A stretch of DNA of 64,000 bases, taken from the NCBI GenBank assembly GCA_964629015.1, contig CAZVMN010000009.1:1-64000 (forward strand), given 5' to 3'. Within the stretch, counting starts at the first letter, position 1. Every line of letters starts with the position of its first letter. A model generated the notes under the pieces. It saw only the letters and a list, made by a program, of their open reading frames with translations. It made no database searches and had not been told where the DNA came from. Both the position numbers and the translations under genes were made by a program. The stretch comes from Oceanococcus sp964629015 (GTDB taxonomy: Bacteria; Pseudomonadota; Gammaproteobacteria; Nevskiales; Oceanococcaceae). Below, in pieces: positions 52,371 to 60,448 of the stretch.

Positions 52371-52571
52371 TACGCTCCGTGAAAAGCGAAGGTTGCCGTG
52401 TGGCTGAGCCCGTTGAGAGATCGGATCATGGGCCGGGTCGGATTGTGGATAATGTGCGCAATACGATATTTTCCGTGATGCCCGGTTTTGGAACAAGCGC
52501 TTGTCGCACGTGTCCATGGAAGGATTCGCAAAAGCCGCGCCAGCGCTGATAACCCACGGACCAGGAATCGG
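52371..52571. other. Divergent intergenic region between hemA and the TPR gene
   Basis: This 201-base gap holds the promoters of both the hemA operon and the TPR-lolB-ispE operon. An A/T-rich island at about 52440-52480 is the likely location (GGATAAT and ATATTTT stretches on the plus strand), but no convincing -35/-10 pair could be chosen for either direction. No additional gene was seen. Confidence 0.5.
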
Positions 52572-54311
52572 GTGAAACTCACATCCATGAAGTTGAACAT
52601 CATCAAACCGATCTTTCCGGCCCTGGGCCTGACTCTGGGGTTGTTGGGCTGCGCTTCGCAACCCACCGAGCCGGCTCTGGAAACCCAATTCGACGAGCTG
52701 TGGCAAGCCTCCGCCGAAAATCCCCAGGTTGAACTCGGTACTGCGGTGCTGGCTGGTGAGCTTGCCGCTCAGCGCGGCTTGCGTGACGAAGCGGCCAGGC
52801 AATATGCGCGTGCAGCGGAGCTGAGTGACGATCCACTGACCGCTCAGCGCGCCACCCAACTGGCCTTGCAAGCGGAAAACGCGGGCTTGGCCGACAAGGC
52901 TGCGGCGCGTTGGGTTGAGCTTGATCCGGAGAATTCCGGTGCCTACGAGATAGCCGCGCGGCTGGCGCTACGTGAGGGCGACGAAACCCGTGCCGTGGAT
53001 CTGCTACGTCGCATGTTGGCCCTGGACGAAAGTGATGACCAAGCGGGATTGGTCAGTGTCTCGGAGATTCTTTCCTTGGAGCCGGCGGTATCGGCAAAAG
53101 CTCTGACGCTGTTTGACCAAGTCACCGCTGATCAGCCGTTGAGCGCCGCGCGTGCTTATGCGCGCGGGCTGTTGGCTTACCGGGTGGATGAGCAGGACGC
53201 AGCGCGCGCTGCGGTCAGCGAAACTTTGGCTTTGCGCCCGGAGTGGCGTCCTGCACAGCTGCTTGGCCTGCGTCTGCATTTGCAGGCTGACGATCTGGCG
53301 TCAGCGGAGCGTTTGATCCGCGATATGCATGTCGCCGATCCGAAGAATCTCGAGTTACGCTTGTCGCTGGGATCGTTGCTGCTGGAATTCGAGCAGATCG
53401 ATCTGGCGCGGCGTGAGTTCACCAATGCGCTGAAAATCGACAAGGACAACACGGCAGCGTTGTACGCGCTGGGTCTTATTGAAATGGATCTGGGCGAGTA
53501 CGCAGCCGCCGAGAAGCGTTTTACACGTTTGCAAAACAGCGGCGAGCGCCTGTCGGACACCTCTTATTACCTCGGTCGCATTGCTGAGGAGCGCGGCGAA
53601 GTCTTGCGCGCCATGCAGCTCTATCGCGAGGTGCGCGACGGTCGTCGCGTGATCGATGCGGCTGTGCGTCAGGCGGTCATTATTAGTCGTCAGGGCAACA
53701 TGCAGGCGGCGCGCTCTTACTTGGAAACCTTGCGCCTGCGTTTCCCGCAGCAGGAACTGCGTCTGTGGCAAATCGAAGGCGAGTTGCTCTTCCGGGCCAA
53801 TCAGGACGCCGAAGCCTTGGAGATTTATCAGCAAGGGCTGGCGCAGTACCCGGATGACCATGACCTGCTGTATGGGCGTGCCATCGTGCATGAGCGTATG
53901 GGTGATTTCGCTGCGGCGGAGGCAGACCTGCGCGCTATCGTGCTGGATGCGCCGGAAGATGCGCGCGCGCTCAATGCCTTGGGCTACATGCTGACCAACA
54001 ACGGCGAGGACTATGCCGAGGCGGAAAGATTGATCCGCCGCGCCTTGGAGTTGACCCCCGATGATCCGGCGGTGATCGATTCACTGGGCTGGGTTTTGTT
54101 TCGCCAGGGTGATGTCGAGCAGGCGCGGGTCTATCTGGAGCGCGCCTGGGAAGCACTCAAGGACCCGGAAGTTGCGGCCCATTTCGGTGAGGTATTGTGG
54201 GTTCAGGGCGAGCGCGATCGGGCCCGTGAGGTGTGGAACGAGGCATTGATTGAGCACCCTGCCCATCGCGTTTTGCAAGATACCGTTAAGCGGCTGGACA
54301 CGGCGATCTAG
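52572..54311 (+). CDS. TPR-repeat outer-envelope lipoprotein
   Basis: 580 residues from a GTG at 52572, chosen because AGGA lies about six bases upstream; an ATG five codons later (52587) lacks a ribosome site. The signal peptide ends in a lipobox (LGLLGC), so it is a lipoprotein. The rest is almost all TPR-like helical pairs, for example QPARAYARGLLAYRV-type and KDNTAALYALGLIEMDLGEYA units and, near the end, DDPAVIDSLGWVLFRQGDVEQA. It occupies the conserved position in front of lolB in gammaproteobacteria. TPR scaffolds bind partner proteins; no partner can be named. Confidence 0.9.
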   Translation: MKLTSMKLNIIKPIFPALGLTLGLLGCASQPTEPALETQFDELWQASAENPQVELGTAVLAGELAAQRGLRDEAARQYARAAELSDDPLTAQRATQLALQAENAGLADKAAARWVELDPENSGAYEIAARLALREGDETRAVDLLRRMLALDESDDQAGLVSVSEILSLEPAVSAKALTLFDQVTADQPLSAARAYARGLLAYRVDEQDAARAAVSETLALRPEWRPAQLLGLRLHLQADDLASAERLIRDMHVADPKNLELRLSLGSLLLEFEQIDLARREFTNALKIDKDNTAALYALGLIEMDLGEYAAAEKRFTRLQNSGERLSDTSYYLGRIAEERGEVLRAMQLYREVRDGRRVIDAAVRQAVIISRQGNMQAARSYLETLRLRFPQQELRLWQIEGELLFRANQDAEALEIYQQGLAQYPDDHDLLYGRAIVHERMGDFAAAEADLRAIVLDAPEDARALNALGYMLTNNGEDYAEAERLIRRALELTPDDPAVIDSLGWVLFRQGDVEQARVYLERAWEALKDPEVAAHFGEVLWVQGERDRAREVWNEALIEHPAHRVLQDTVKRLDTAI

Positions 54312-54314
54312 CCC

Positions 54315-54899
54315 ATGATTGCCTCGCTGCGACAGCGCTGCGGCGTTGTCCTGATCGCCATCGCCGGGCTAGCGGGTTGCAGTGTCACGCCACAACAGCC
54401 CGATGAGTTCGGTGCCGCCGCGGCGTCAGAACGCGCGCGCAGTGCATTGCTGCAATGGACCCTGAAAGCGCGCATCACCACCACGGATCAGCGCGCCAAC
54501 CTGCGTTGGCGCCAGCAGCAAGAGCAGTTCGATTTGCTATTGCGTGGTCCGTTCGGTTTTGGCGGCGTGCGCATTTCAGGTACGCCCGATCAGGTCACCA
54601 TTGATGACGGTGAGAGCGTTGAGGTCAGCAACAATCCCCAACTCGACATCTACCAGCGGACGGGTTTGGTTGTGCCTTTGGCGGCGCTTGGCTGGTGGGT
54701 GCGTGGCTTGCCGGCGCCGCACGAGCCAGCCCAGCTTGAGCGCGATATCGCCGGGCATTTGAGCGTGATTCGACAAAGTGCGTGGGTCATCCATCTGTCC
54801 GATTACCAACCCGTGGATGGGGTGGATATGCCGCATTCGGTGCGCATGGAAAGTGAGCCGTGGTTTCTGCAAATCGATGCCTCGGCATGGAAGCTTTGA
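54315..54899 (+). CDS. lolB: Outer-membrane lipoprotein receptor LolB
   Basis: 194 residues. The signal peptide ends with the lipobox AGC (IAIAGLAGCSV). The LolB beta-barrel-like fold is seen as WTLKARITTTDQRANLRWRQ, then FDLLLRGPFGFGGVRI. Unlike most lipoproteins, LolB accepts lipoproteins from LolA at the inner face of the outer membrane. LVVPLAALGWWVRGLP forms a typical hydrophobic loop. It starts three bases after the TPR gene stop and overlaps ispE by 13. Confidence 0.93.
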   Translation: MIASLRQRCGVVLIAIAGLAGCSVTPQQPDEFGAAAASERARSALLQWTLKARITTTDQRANLRWRQQQEQFDLLLRGPFGFGGVRISGTPDQVTIDDGESVEVSNNPQLDIYQRTGLVVPLAALGWWVRGLPAPHEPAQLERDIAGHLSVIRQSAWVIHLSDYQPVDGVDMPHSVRMESEPWFLQIDASAWKL

Positions 54900-55789
54900 A
54901 AGCGGTTGGTTTTCAGCACGGCGGTTTGGGCGCTCACGCCCGCTGGCCAGCGCCAGCCAAACTGAATCTGTTTCTCCACGTTGTGGGGCGTCGTGCTGAC
55001 GGTCGGCACAATTTGCAAACCTTGTTCCAGATTCTCGATTTTGGAGACGAGCTGGATTTCACCCTGCGTGATGATGATCGGGTGGTGTTGCACGATGCGC
55101 TGCCCGGCGTGGCTGCAGACGACAATCTCTGTGTGCGCGCGGCGCGCCTGTTGCAGGCGCGGATGACGACGCCGCGCGGAGTTGAGATTCACTGCATCAA
55201 GCGTATCCCGATGGGGGGCGGCCTGGGCGGGGGTAGCAGTGATGCGGCGACCTGTTTGGTCGCGCTCAACGCTCTCTGGGGTGTCGGGCTGGATGAGGAC
55301 GAGTTGGCGCAGCTCGGGCTCAGTCTGGGCGCCGATGTTCCGGTTTTTGTGCGCGGACGCAGCGCATTTGCCGAAGGTGTTGGTGAACAGTTGACGCCGG
55401 TGACGCTGCCGGAGCCCTGGTTTTGCGTTGTTACACCGGATTGCCAGGTGCCGACGGGGGACATCTTCGCCGCACCGGAATTGACAAGAGATACCCCTCC
55501 GCTGACAATTTCCGGATTGCTTGCGCACACGGCACCTGTTGGCAATGACTGCTGGCCGGTGGTGGCAAGCCGATACCCGGCGGTGCGCCGTGCGCATGAC
55601 AGCCTGTCCCGTTTCGGGGCGGCGCGGATGAGCGGCACCGGGGCGAGTGTATTCCTGCCGTGCGATACGCGTGATCAGGCTTTGCATGTTGCCTCGCAAA
55701 TGCCGCGTGATTGGCGTGTCTTCGTTGCGCAAGGACTGAATCAGTCGCCATTGCAAGCAATGGCGTACGGATTGAGAACTGGGGTGTAG
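54887..55789 (+). CDS. ispE: 4-diphosphocytidyl-2-C-methyl-D-erythritol kinase
   Basis: 300 residues from the ATG at 54887, inside the lolB 3' end. GHMP kinase of the MEP isoprenoid pathway. Motif 1 is WPAPAKLNLFLHVVGRRADG, the ATP loop IPMGGGLGGGSSDAATCL, and motif 3 follows near MSGTGASVFLP. The last ten bases, including the TAG stop, lie inside the tRNA(Gln) gene that starts at 55780. A start at 54860 is possible but less like the family. Confidence 0.95.
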   Translation: MEALKAVGFQHGGLGAHARWPAPAKLNLFLHVVGRRADGRHNLQTLFQILDFGDELDFTLRDDDRVVLHDALPGVAADDNLCVRAARLLQARMTTPRGVEIHCIKRIPMGGGLGGGSSDAATCLVALNALWGVGLDEDELAQLGLSLGADVPVFVRGRSAFAEGVGEQLTPVTLPEPWFCVVTPDCQVPTGDIFAAPELTRDTPPLTISGLLAHTAPVGNDCWPVVASRYPAVRRAHDSLSRFGAARMSGTGASVFLPCDTRDQALHVASQMPRDWRVFVAQGLNQSPLQAMAYGLRTGV

Positions 55790-55854
55790 CCAAGTGGTAA
55801 GGCAGCGGGTTTTGATCCCGTGTACCGTAGGTTCGAATCCTACCACCCCAGCCA
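55780..55854 (+). tRNA. tRNA-Gln (anticodon TTG)
   Basis: A 75-base cloverleaf. Acceptor TGGGGTG (55780-55786) pairs with CACCCCA (55844-55850), then a G discriminator and an encoded CCA (55852-55854). The anticodon loop contains TTTTGAT with anticodon TTG, and the T-arm has GGTTCGAATCC. Its 5' end overlaps the last ten bases of ispE. The ispE-tRNA(Gln)-prs order is common in gammaproteobacteria. Confidence 0.97.
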
Positions 55855-55878
55855 TATTTGCCACTTCATCGTGCCGGG

Positions 55879-56844
55879 ATGACGGAATTGACTGACACAC
55901 CTTCCTTGATGCTGTTCGCGGGCAATGCCTGCCCGGACCTTGCTAAGTCCATCGCCAAACAGCTCAATCAGTCACTCGGCAAAGCTTCGGTCGGTCGCTT
56001 CAGCGATGGCGAAGTCATGGTGGAAATCGAAGAGAATGTGCGCGGTCGCGACGTATTCGTGATCCAGTCGACCTGCGCGCCCACCAATGACAACCTGATG
56101 GAATTGCTGGCCATGATGGATGCGCTGCGTCGCGCCTCGGCTGGTCGTATCACCGCTGTCATCCCGTATTTCGGTTACGCCCGGCAAGACCGTCGTACTC
56201 GCTCCACGCGTGTGCCGATCACCGCCAAGCTGGTTGCGGACATGGTTTGTGCCGCGGGTGCGAATCGCGTTTTGACAGTGGATTTGCACGCTGAGCAGAT
56301 TCAGGGCTTCTTCCAGGTGCCCGTCGACAATGTTTACGCCTCGCCGGTTCTGCTGTCCGATTTGTGGCGTCAGAAGCATGACAATGTCATCGTGGTGTCG
56401 CCGGACGTCGGTGGCGTGGTGCGTGCTCGTGCCTTGGCCAAGCGCCTGGATGATGCGGATCTGGCAATCATCGACAAGCGTCGTCCCAAAGCCAATGTGG
56501 CTCAGGTGATGAACATCATTGGTGATGTCCAGGGTAAGACCTGCGTCATGATCGATGACTTGGTCGATACTGCTGGCACCTTGTGTCAGGCCGCTCGCGC
56601 GCTTAAAGAGCATGGCGCTTCCAAGGTTGTGGCTTATGTGACGCACGCTGTGTTGTCTGGCCCGGCGATCGAGAACATCTCCGGTTCTGTGCTGGATGAA
56701 CTGGTGGTGACTGACACTATCCCGTTGAGTGAGCCCGCTCGCGCATGCCCCAAGATTCGCAGTCTGGATACTGCCGCGCTGCTGGCCGAGACGATTCGTC
56801 GTGTCAGCAACGAAGAGTCGGTCAGCTCACTCTACGTCGACTGA
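55879..56844 (+). CDS. prs: Ribose-phosphate pyrophosphokinase (PRPP synthetase)
   Basis: 321 residues from the ATG at 55879 (MTELTDTPSLMLFAGNACP); a later in-frame ATG (MLFAGNACPDL) is possible. It makes PRPP from ribose-5-phosphate and ATP. Motifs are SDGEVMVEIEENVRGRDVF, the divalent-metal motif DLHAEQIQGFF and the PRPP loop VMIDDLVDTAGTL. It starts 25 bases after the tRNA, so processing of a shared transcript is likely. Confidence 0.96.
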   Translation: MTELTDTPSLMLFAGNACPDLAKSIAKQLNQSLGKASVGRFSDGEVMVEIEENVRGRDVFVIQSTCAPTNDNLMELLAMMDALRRASAGRITAVIPYFGYARQDRRTRSTRVPITAKLVADMVCAAGANRVLTVDLHAEQIQGFFQVPVDNVYASPVLLSDLWRQKHDNVIVVSPDVGGVVRARALAKRLDDADLAIIDKRRPKANVAQVMNIIGDVQGKTCVMIDDLVDTAGTLCQAARALKEHGASKVVAYVTHAVLSGPAIENISGSVLDELVVTDTIPLSEPARACPKIRSLDTAALLAETIRRVSNEESVSSLYVD

Positions 56845-56869
56845 AAATTTCACCACTGCGCTGCGCGTC

Positions 56870-56899
56870 TTGCTGTTGATGTGTGGCATTCGGTAAAAT
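56870..56899 (+). promoter_or_regulatory. Putative rplY promoter
   Basis: TTGCTG (56870-56875) and TAAAAT (56894-56899) are separated by 18 bases, giving a plausible sigma-70 promoter between prs and rplY. A start of transcription near 56906 would give a leader of about 80 bases that holds two hairpins. Confidence 0.6.
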
Positions 56900-56909
56900 G
56901 GTGGATTCG

Positions 56910-56962
56910 CGCCCGCTCAGCGGGCGTTCTATGCCCGTCAAGCTTGGTCGCGAGCTGACGGG
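56910..56962 (+). promoter_or_regulatory. Two-hairpin leader of rplY
   Basis: Hairpin 1 has a 7-bp GC stem with a 3-base loop, 56910-56926. Hairpin 2 pairs CCCGTCA (56934-56940) with TGACGGG (56956-56962), plus an inner GCT/AGC pairing with one bulged A. Both lie just before the ribosome site (AGGGAA) of rplY. In E. coli rplY is known to be autoregulated by L25, so such a structured leader is a candidate binding site; the function here is inference. Confidence 0.55.
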
Positions 56963-56987
56963 TTTATCGTCTCTAGGGAATTCAAAA

Positions 56988-57626
56988 ATGGAAGATTTCA
57001 TCGTTAACGCTGAAGCCCGCACAGCGCAAGGGAAGGGTGCGAGCCGCCGCCTGCGTCGTGAGGGTAAGGTCCCGGCCATCCTCTACGGTGGCAATGGCGA
57101 ACCGCTGAACCTGCAACTTGATGCCAACGAGCTGAACCATCATCTGCTGCATGAAGCGTTTTTCTCGCACATCCTCACCGTCAAGCATTCCGGCGGCGAA
57201 GATCAGGCGGTACTGAAAGATCTGCAGCGCCATCCGGCCAAAGCTCAAGTTTTGCATGCTGATTTTCAGCGCGTGGTCGCAGGCCAGGAACTGCGCATGA
57301 ACGTGCCGCTGCACTTCATTAATGAAGGCGCATCGCCGGCCGGCAAGCAAGGCGGCGTCGTTGAGCATCTGGCGACTGAAGTCGAAATCCTCGTTCTGCC
57401 CAAAGATCTGCCCGAATACATCGAAGTGGATCTGGCTGGGCTGGAAATCGATAGCACCGTCCATCTCTCCGACATCAAACTGCCGAAGGGCGTCAAGCTG
57501 GCTGTGTTGGAGCACGGTGGTGATGACGCCGGTATCGCCGTCGCTCACTTGCCGCGCGCGGCCGTGGACAGCGATGACGACGCCGAAGCCGAAGGCGAAG
57601 GCAGCGAAGACAGCGCCGAGGATTGA
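56988..57626 (+). CDS. rplY: 50S ribosomal protein L25 (Ctc-type, long form)
   Basis: 212 residues from the ATG at 56988, preceded by AGGGAA. The N-terminal 5S rRNA-binding L25 domain (FIVNAEARTAQGKGASRRLR) is followed by the TL5/Ctc-like C-terminal domain (VEILVLPKDLPEYIEVDL), and ends in a very acidic tail (DSDDDAEAEGEGSEDSAED). It is about twice the length of E. coli L25. The longer frame upstream runs through the leader and is rejected. pth follows six bases later. Confidence 0.95.
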   Translation: MEDFIVNAEARTAQGKGASRRLRREGKVPAILYGGNGEPLNLQLDANELNHHLLHEAFFSHILTVKHSGGEDQAVLKDLQRHPAKAQVLHADFQRVVAGQELRMNVPLHFINEGASPAGKQGGVVEHLATEVEILVLPKDLPEYIEVDLAGLEIDSTVHLSDIKLPKGVKLAVLEHGGDDAGIAVAHLPRAAVDSDDDAEAEGEGSEDSAED

Positions 57627-57632
57627 TCCCCG

Positions 57633-58211
57633 ATGACGGCCGAGCTTAAGGCCATCGTTGGGCTGGGAAATCCTGGCGAGAAGTACACCAAAACCCGGCA
57701 CAACGCCGGGTTTTGGCTGATTGAGCAGCTGTTGCGTGAAAACAGTGCCAGCACGAAGTCAGTGAGTCGTTTGCATGGGCTTTATGCGCAAGCCAGCATT
57801 CGAAATCAGCCCATTCACCTGCTCATGCCGATGACCTTCATGAATGTCAGTGGCAGGGCTGTGCGTGCGCTGATGGACTTCTACAAACTGCAGCCTGAGC
57901 AGATTCTGGTTGTGCATGATGAGCTGGATTTGCCGGCGGGCACTGTGCGGTTAAAGCGCGGTGGTGGTCCTGGCGGGCACAACGGGCTCAAAGATACGAT
58001 CAGCTGCATCGGTCGTGAATTTGCCCGCATGCGGATCGGTGTGGGGCATCCTGGCGATCGTGAGCAGGTGCTGGGTTATGTCTTGTCAGCTCCTGGCAAG
58101 GCAGACGCAGTGGCGCTGGAGCGTGCCATTGATTCGGGCTGTCGTGCGGTTGACGATTGGCTGGACCGAGGCTGGGATTACGCGGTCAACCGGCTGCATT
58201 CATCAAATTGA
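57633..58211 (+). CDS. pth: Peptidyl-tRNA hydrolase
   Basis: 192 residues, the usual size. It recycles peptidyl-tRNAs released early from ribosomes. AIVGLGNPGEKYTKTRHNAG carries the catalytic His23, and LMPMTFMNVSGRAV and VVHDELDLPAGTVRLKRGGG are the other signatures. It lies between rplY and ychF, a conserved order. Confidence 0.97.
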   Translation: MTAELKAIVGLGNPGEKYTKTRHNAGFWLIEQLLRENSASTKSVSRLHGLYAQASIRNQPIHLLMPMTFMNVSGRAVRALMDFYKLQPEQILVVHDELDLPAGTVRLKRGGGPGGHNGLKDTISCIGREFARMRIGVGHPGDREQVLGYVLSAPGKADAVALERAIDSGCRAVDDWLDRGWDYAVNRLHSSN

Positions 58212-58232
58212 CGTTTTAGGAAGTTAACGCCC

Positions 58233-59324
58233 ATGGCGATTCAGTGCGGCATCGTGGGTTTGCCCAACGTGGGCAAATCGACTCTGTTCAATGCTTTGAC
58301 CAAAGCTGGCATTGCTGCAGAAAACTATCCGTTCTGCACCATTGATCCGAATGTCGGTGTGGTCAATGTGCCCGACCCGCGCTTGAAGGCGCTGGCTGAC
58401 ATCGTCAAGCCGCAAAAGGTGTTGCCGACGACCATGGAGTTTGTCGACATTGCAGGCCTGGTGGCGGGGGCGTCCAAAGGTGAGGGCCTGGGGAATCAGT
58501 TTCTCGGGCATATCCGCGAGGTCCACGCGATCGCCCATGTCGTGCGTTGTTTTGAAGACGACGACATCGTCCACGTGGCCGGGGGTATCGGTCCGCGTCG
58601 CGATATCGAAACCATTGACACCGAACTGATTTTGTCCGATCTGGACGTGGTCGTTCGCAACCGTGACCGCACCCAGAAAGTGGCCAAGAGCGGAGACAAA
58701 GCGGCCAAGGCCCGTCTCGAAGTGCTGGAAACGCTGCTTGCGCATCTGGATCAGGGGCGACCGGCGCGTCAGGCGGGTTTGAGCAAAGAACAATGGGCCA
58801 TCTTGCGGGATCTGAACTTGTTGACCGCCAAGCCGGTGTTGTACATCGCCAACGTGCCGGAAGACGGTTTTGAGAACAACGCCGCGTTGGATGAAGTGCG
58901 AGCGATTGCCGCCGAAGACAATGCCGAGGTGGTTCCCGTCTGTGCGGCCATCGAATCCGAGCTGGCTCAGCTGGAAGAGGATGAGCAGCAAGAGTTTCTG
59001 GCCGATTTGGGACTGCAAGAGCCAGGGCTGGATCGGTTGATTCGGGCGGCTTACCGTTTGCTGGGTTTGCAGACCTACTTCACTGCCGGGGTCAAAGAGG
59101 TGCGCGCCTGGACCGTCAAGACCGGCGCGACGGCGCCTCAGGCCGCAGGCGTCATCCACACGGACTTTGAGAAAGGGTTTATCCGTGCCGAAGTGGTCGG
59201 GTATGACGACTTCATCGCGTGCGGTGGTGAGTCGGGCGCCAAGGAAGCGGGTAAGTGGCGCCTGGAAGGGAAGGACTATCACCTGGCCGAAGGCGATGTG
59301 ATGCATTTCCGCTTCAACGTCTAA
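58233..59324 (+). CDS. ychF: Redox-regulated ATPase YchF (OLA1 family)
   Basis: 363 residues. The P-loop is GLPNVGKSTLFNAL. The G4 motif reads NVPE instead of NKxD (YIANVPEDG), which explains the preference for ATP over GTP. A coiled-coil insertion spans about 130-200, and a TGS domain closes the C-terminus (VIHTDFEKGFIRAEVVGYDD). It binds ribosomes and is linked to stress responses. A ribosome site (AGGAAG) precedes the ATG. Confidence 0.97.
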   Translation: MAIQCGIVGLPNVGKSTLFNALTKAGIAAENYPFCTIDPNVGVVNVPDPRLKALADIVKPQKVLPTTMEFVDIAGLVAGASKGEGLGNQFLGHIREVHAIAHVVRCFEDDDIVHVAGGIGPRRDIETIDTELILSDLDVVVRNRDRTQKVAKSGDKAAKARLEVLETLLAHLDQGRPARQAGLSKEQWAILRDLNLLTAKPVLYIANVPEDGFENNAALDEVRAIAAEDNAEVVPVCAAIESELAQLEEDEQQEFLADLGLQEPGLDRLIRAAYRLLGLQTYFTAGVKEVRAWTVKTGATAPQAAGVIHTDFEKGFIRAEVVGYDDFIACGGESGAKEAGKWRLEGKDYHLAEGDVMHFRFNV

Positions 59325-59328
59325 GGCA

Positions 59329-59357
59329 TAGACGCAAGCCGGGATTTTCCGTAAAAT
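59329..59357 (+). promoter_or_regulatory. Putative tRNA-Met promoter
   Basis: TAGACG (59329-59334) and TAAAAT (59352-59357) are 17 bases apart, followed by a GC-rich discriminator (CGCGGCCCC). Such a discriminator is typical of stable-RNA promoters under stringent control. It lies 38 bases before the mature tRNA 5' end. Confidence 0.6.
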
Positions 59358-59395
59358 CGCGGCCCCTCCAGCGCCGCTGGAGTCAGTTTCAGTGT

Positions 59396-59472
59396 GGCGA
59401 CGTAGCTCAGCTGGTTAGAGCGTGCGACTCATAATCGCAAGGTCGGCAGTTCAAGTCTGCCCGTCGCTACCA
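59396..59472 (+). tRNA. tRNA-Met (anticodon CAT, elongator-like)
   Basis: A 77-base cloverleaf: acceptor GGCGACG (59396-59402) pairs with CGTCGCT (59462-59468, first pair G-U), A discriminator and encoded CCA. The anticodon loop contains CTCATAA, so the anticodon is CAT. The body resembles the elongator tRNA(Met) of E. coli (GTAGCTCAG, TTAGAGC). A tRNA(Ile2) with modified CAU cannot be fully excluded by eye. Confidence 0.93.
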
Positions 59473-59479
59473 TTTTCAA

Positions 59480-59507
59480 AGAAGCCCGCTGATGCGGGCT
59501 TTTTTTG
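59480..59507 (+). terminator. Rho-independent terminator after tRNA-Met
   Basis: AGCCCGC (59483-59489) and GCGGGCT (59494-59500) pair around a 4-base loop, followed by a run of T (59500-59506). It closes the tRNA transcript before the DUF6502 gene. Confidence 0.92.
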
Positions 59508-59584
59508 TGGTTCCCCTATGCGTGGCGGTAATTTGGCAAATTTTATGCTTGCTGCTCGCCATAATTGGTATTACGGTGCCAGCT

Positions 59585-60448
59585 ATGAATAGTTCCCGCG
59601 AATCGGGGGCCGCCGATCAAAGCAAAATTAACCGGATGCTGGAGCGCATTCTGGTCGCTTTGGCGCGCATATTGATCAGGCACAACGTCGGGTTTCCGAC
59701 GTTCAGCGAGATTGCCAAGAAGGCCTTCGTTGACGTGGCGACCCGTGAGCATGGACTGCGCTCGCGCCCTGCGAGCAAATCACGCGTCTCTCTTTTGACA
59801 GGTATCAACCGCCGTGAAGTTGCGCGGGTTCAGGCGCTGCCGCCGGGTGAAGCCTCAAACGTATTGTTCAATCCCGTTTTCCGGTTGGTCTCGTTGTGGA
59901 TTCGCGATCCGCGATACCGCGATGGTCAGGGCGCGCCTTTAGCGATTCCTTTGCATGGCGCGGCGCCGTCGCTGGAGGATCTTCGCAAACAGTGTTGCCA
60001 TGACGTGCCGGAGACTGCGGTGCTTCGGGAATTGGTGTCGGCAGGAATTGCCAACTATTGCGAGGACGGTAGCGATCGGCTGGCGTTGCAGGCGACAGGC
60101 TACATCCCGCGTGATGACGTCTCCGGCAAGCTTGAGCTGATGGGGGTCGACGTGGCCGTCATGCTGAACACCATCGACGGCAACATCGCTGATCCGCAAG
60201 CACCGCTTTTCCAACGCAAGGTCAGCTTCAGTGACGTGTCTGAGCGCGGTGTGGCGTTGCTCAATGCGATTGCCCGTAAAGACGGGCAGAAATGGTTGGA
60301 GGAACTGGACCAGGTGCTCGGGGCGCACCGGTCTGAATCAGAGGGCCAGTTCGCTGGCTTGGGAATTTACGTCTTTTCAGAAAAGCGGCCGACATCGTCT
60401 CAGATGCAGGAGGCATCAGAGCGGGTCGACCACGGGGACATGACATGA
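59585..60448 (+). CDS. DUF6502-like family protein
   Basis: 287 residues from the ATG at 59585 (MNSSRESGAADQ). The sequence LVALARILIRHNVGFPTFSEIAKKAFVDVA and SRVSLLTGINRREVARVQ resembles DUF6502, with the latter stretch looking like a helix-turn-helix. A longer frame to 59492 would cross the tRNA terminator and is unlikely. No signal peptide. It overlaps the following DUF4382 gene by four bases (ATGA), so it is probably a cytoplasmic partner or regulator of that protein. Confidence 0.78.
   Translation: MNSSRESGAADQSKINRMLERILVALARILIRHNVGFPTFSEIAKKAFVDVATREHGLRSRPASKSRVSLLTGINRREVARVQALPPGEASNVLFNPVFRLVSLWIRDPRYRDGQGAPLAIPLHGAAPSLEDLRKQCCHDVPETAVLRELVSAGIANYCEDGSDRLALQATGYIPRDDVSGKLELMGVDVAVMLNTIDGNIADPQAPLFQRKVSFSDVSERGVALLNAIARKDGQKWLEELDQVLGAHRSESEGQFAGLGIYVFSEKRPTSSQMQEASERVDHGDMT

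Noticed and set aside
59396..59585. tRNA-Met 3' end as an integration (att) site for an island carrying the DUF6502/DUF4382 genes
   Set aside because: No integrase is present and no direct repeat of the tRNA 3' end was seen further right. The neighbouring ychF and pilin genes look chromosomal.
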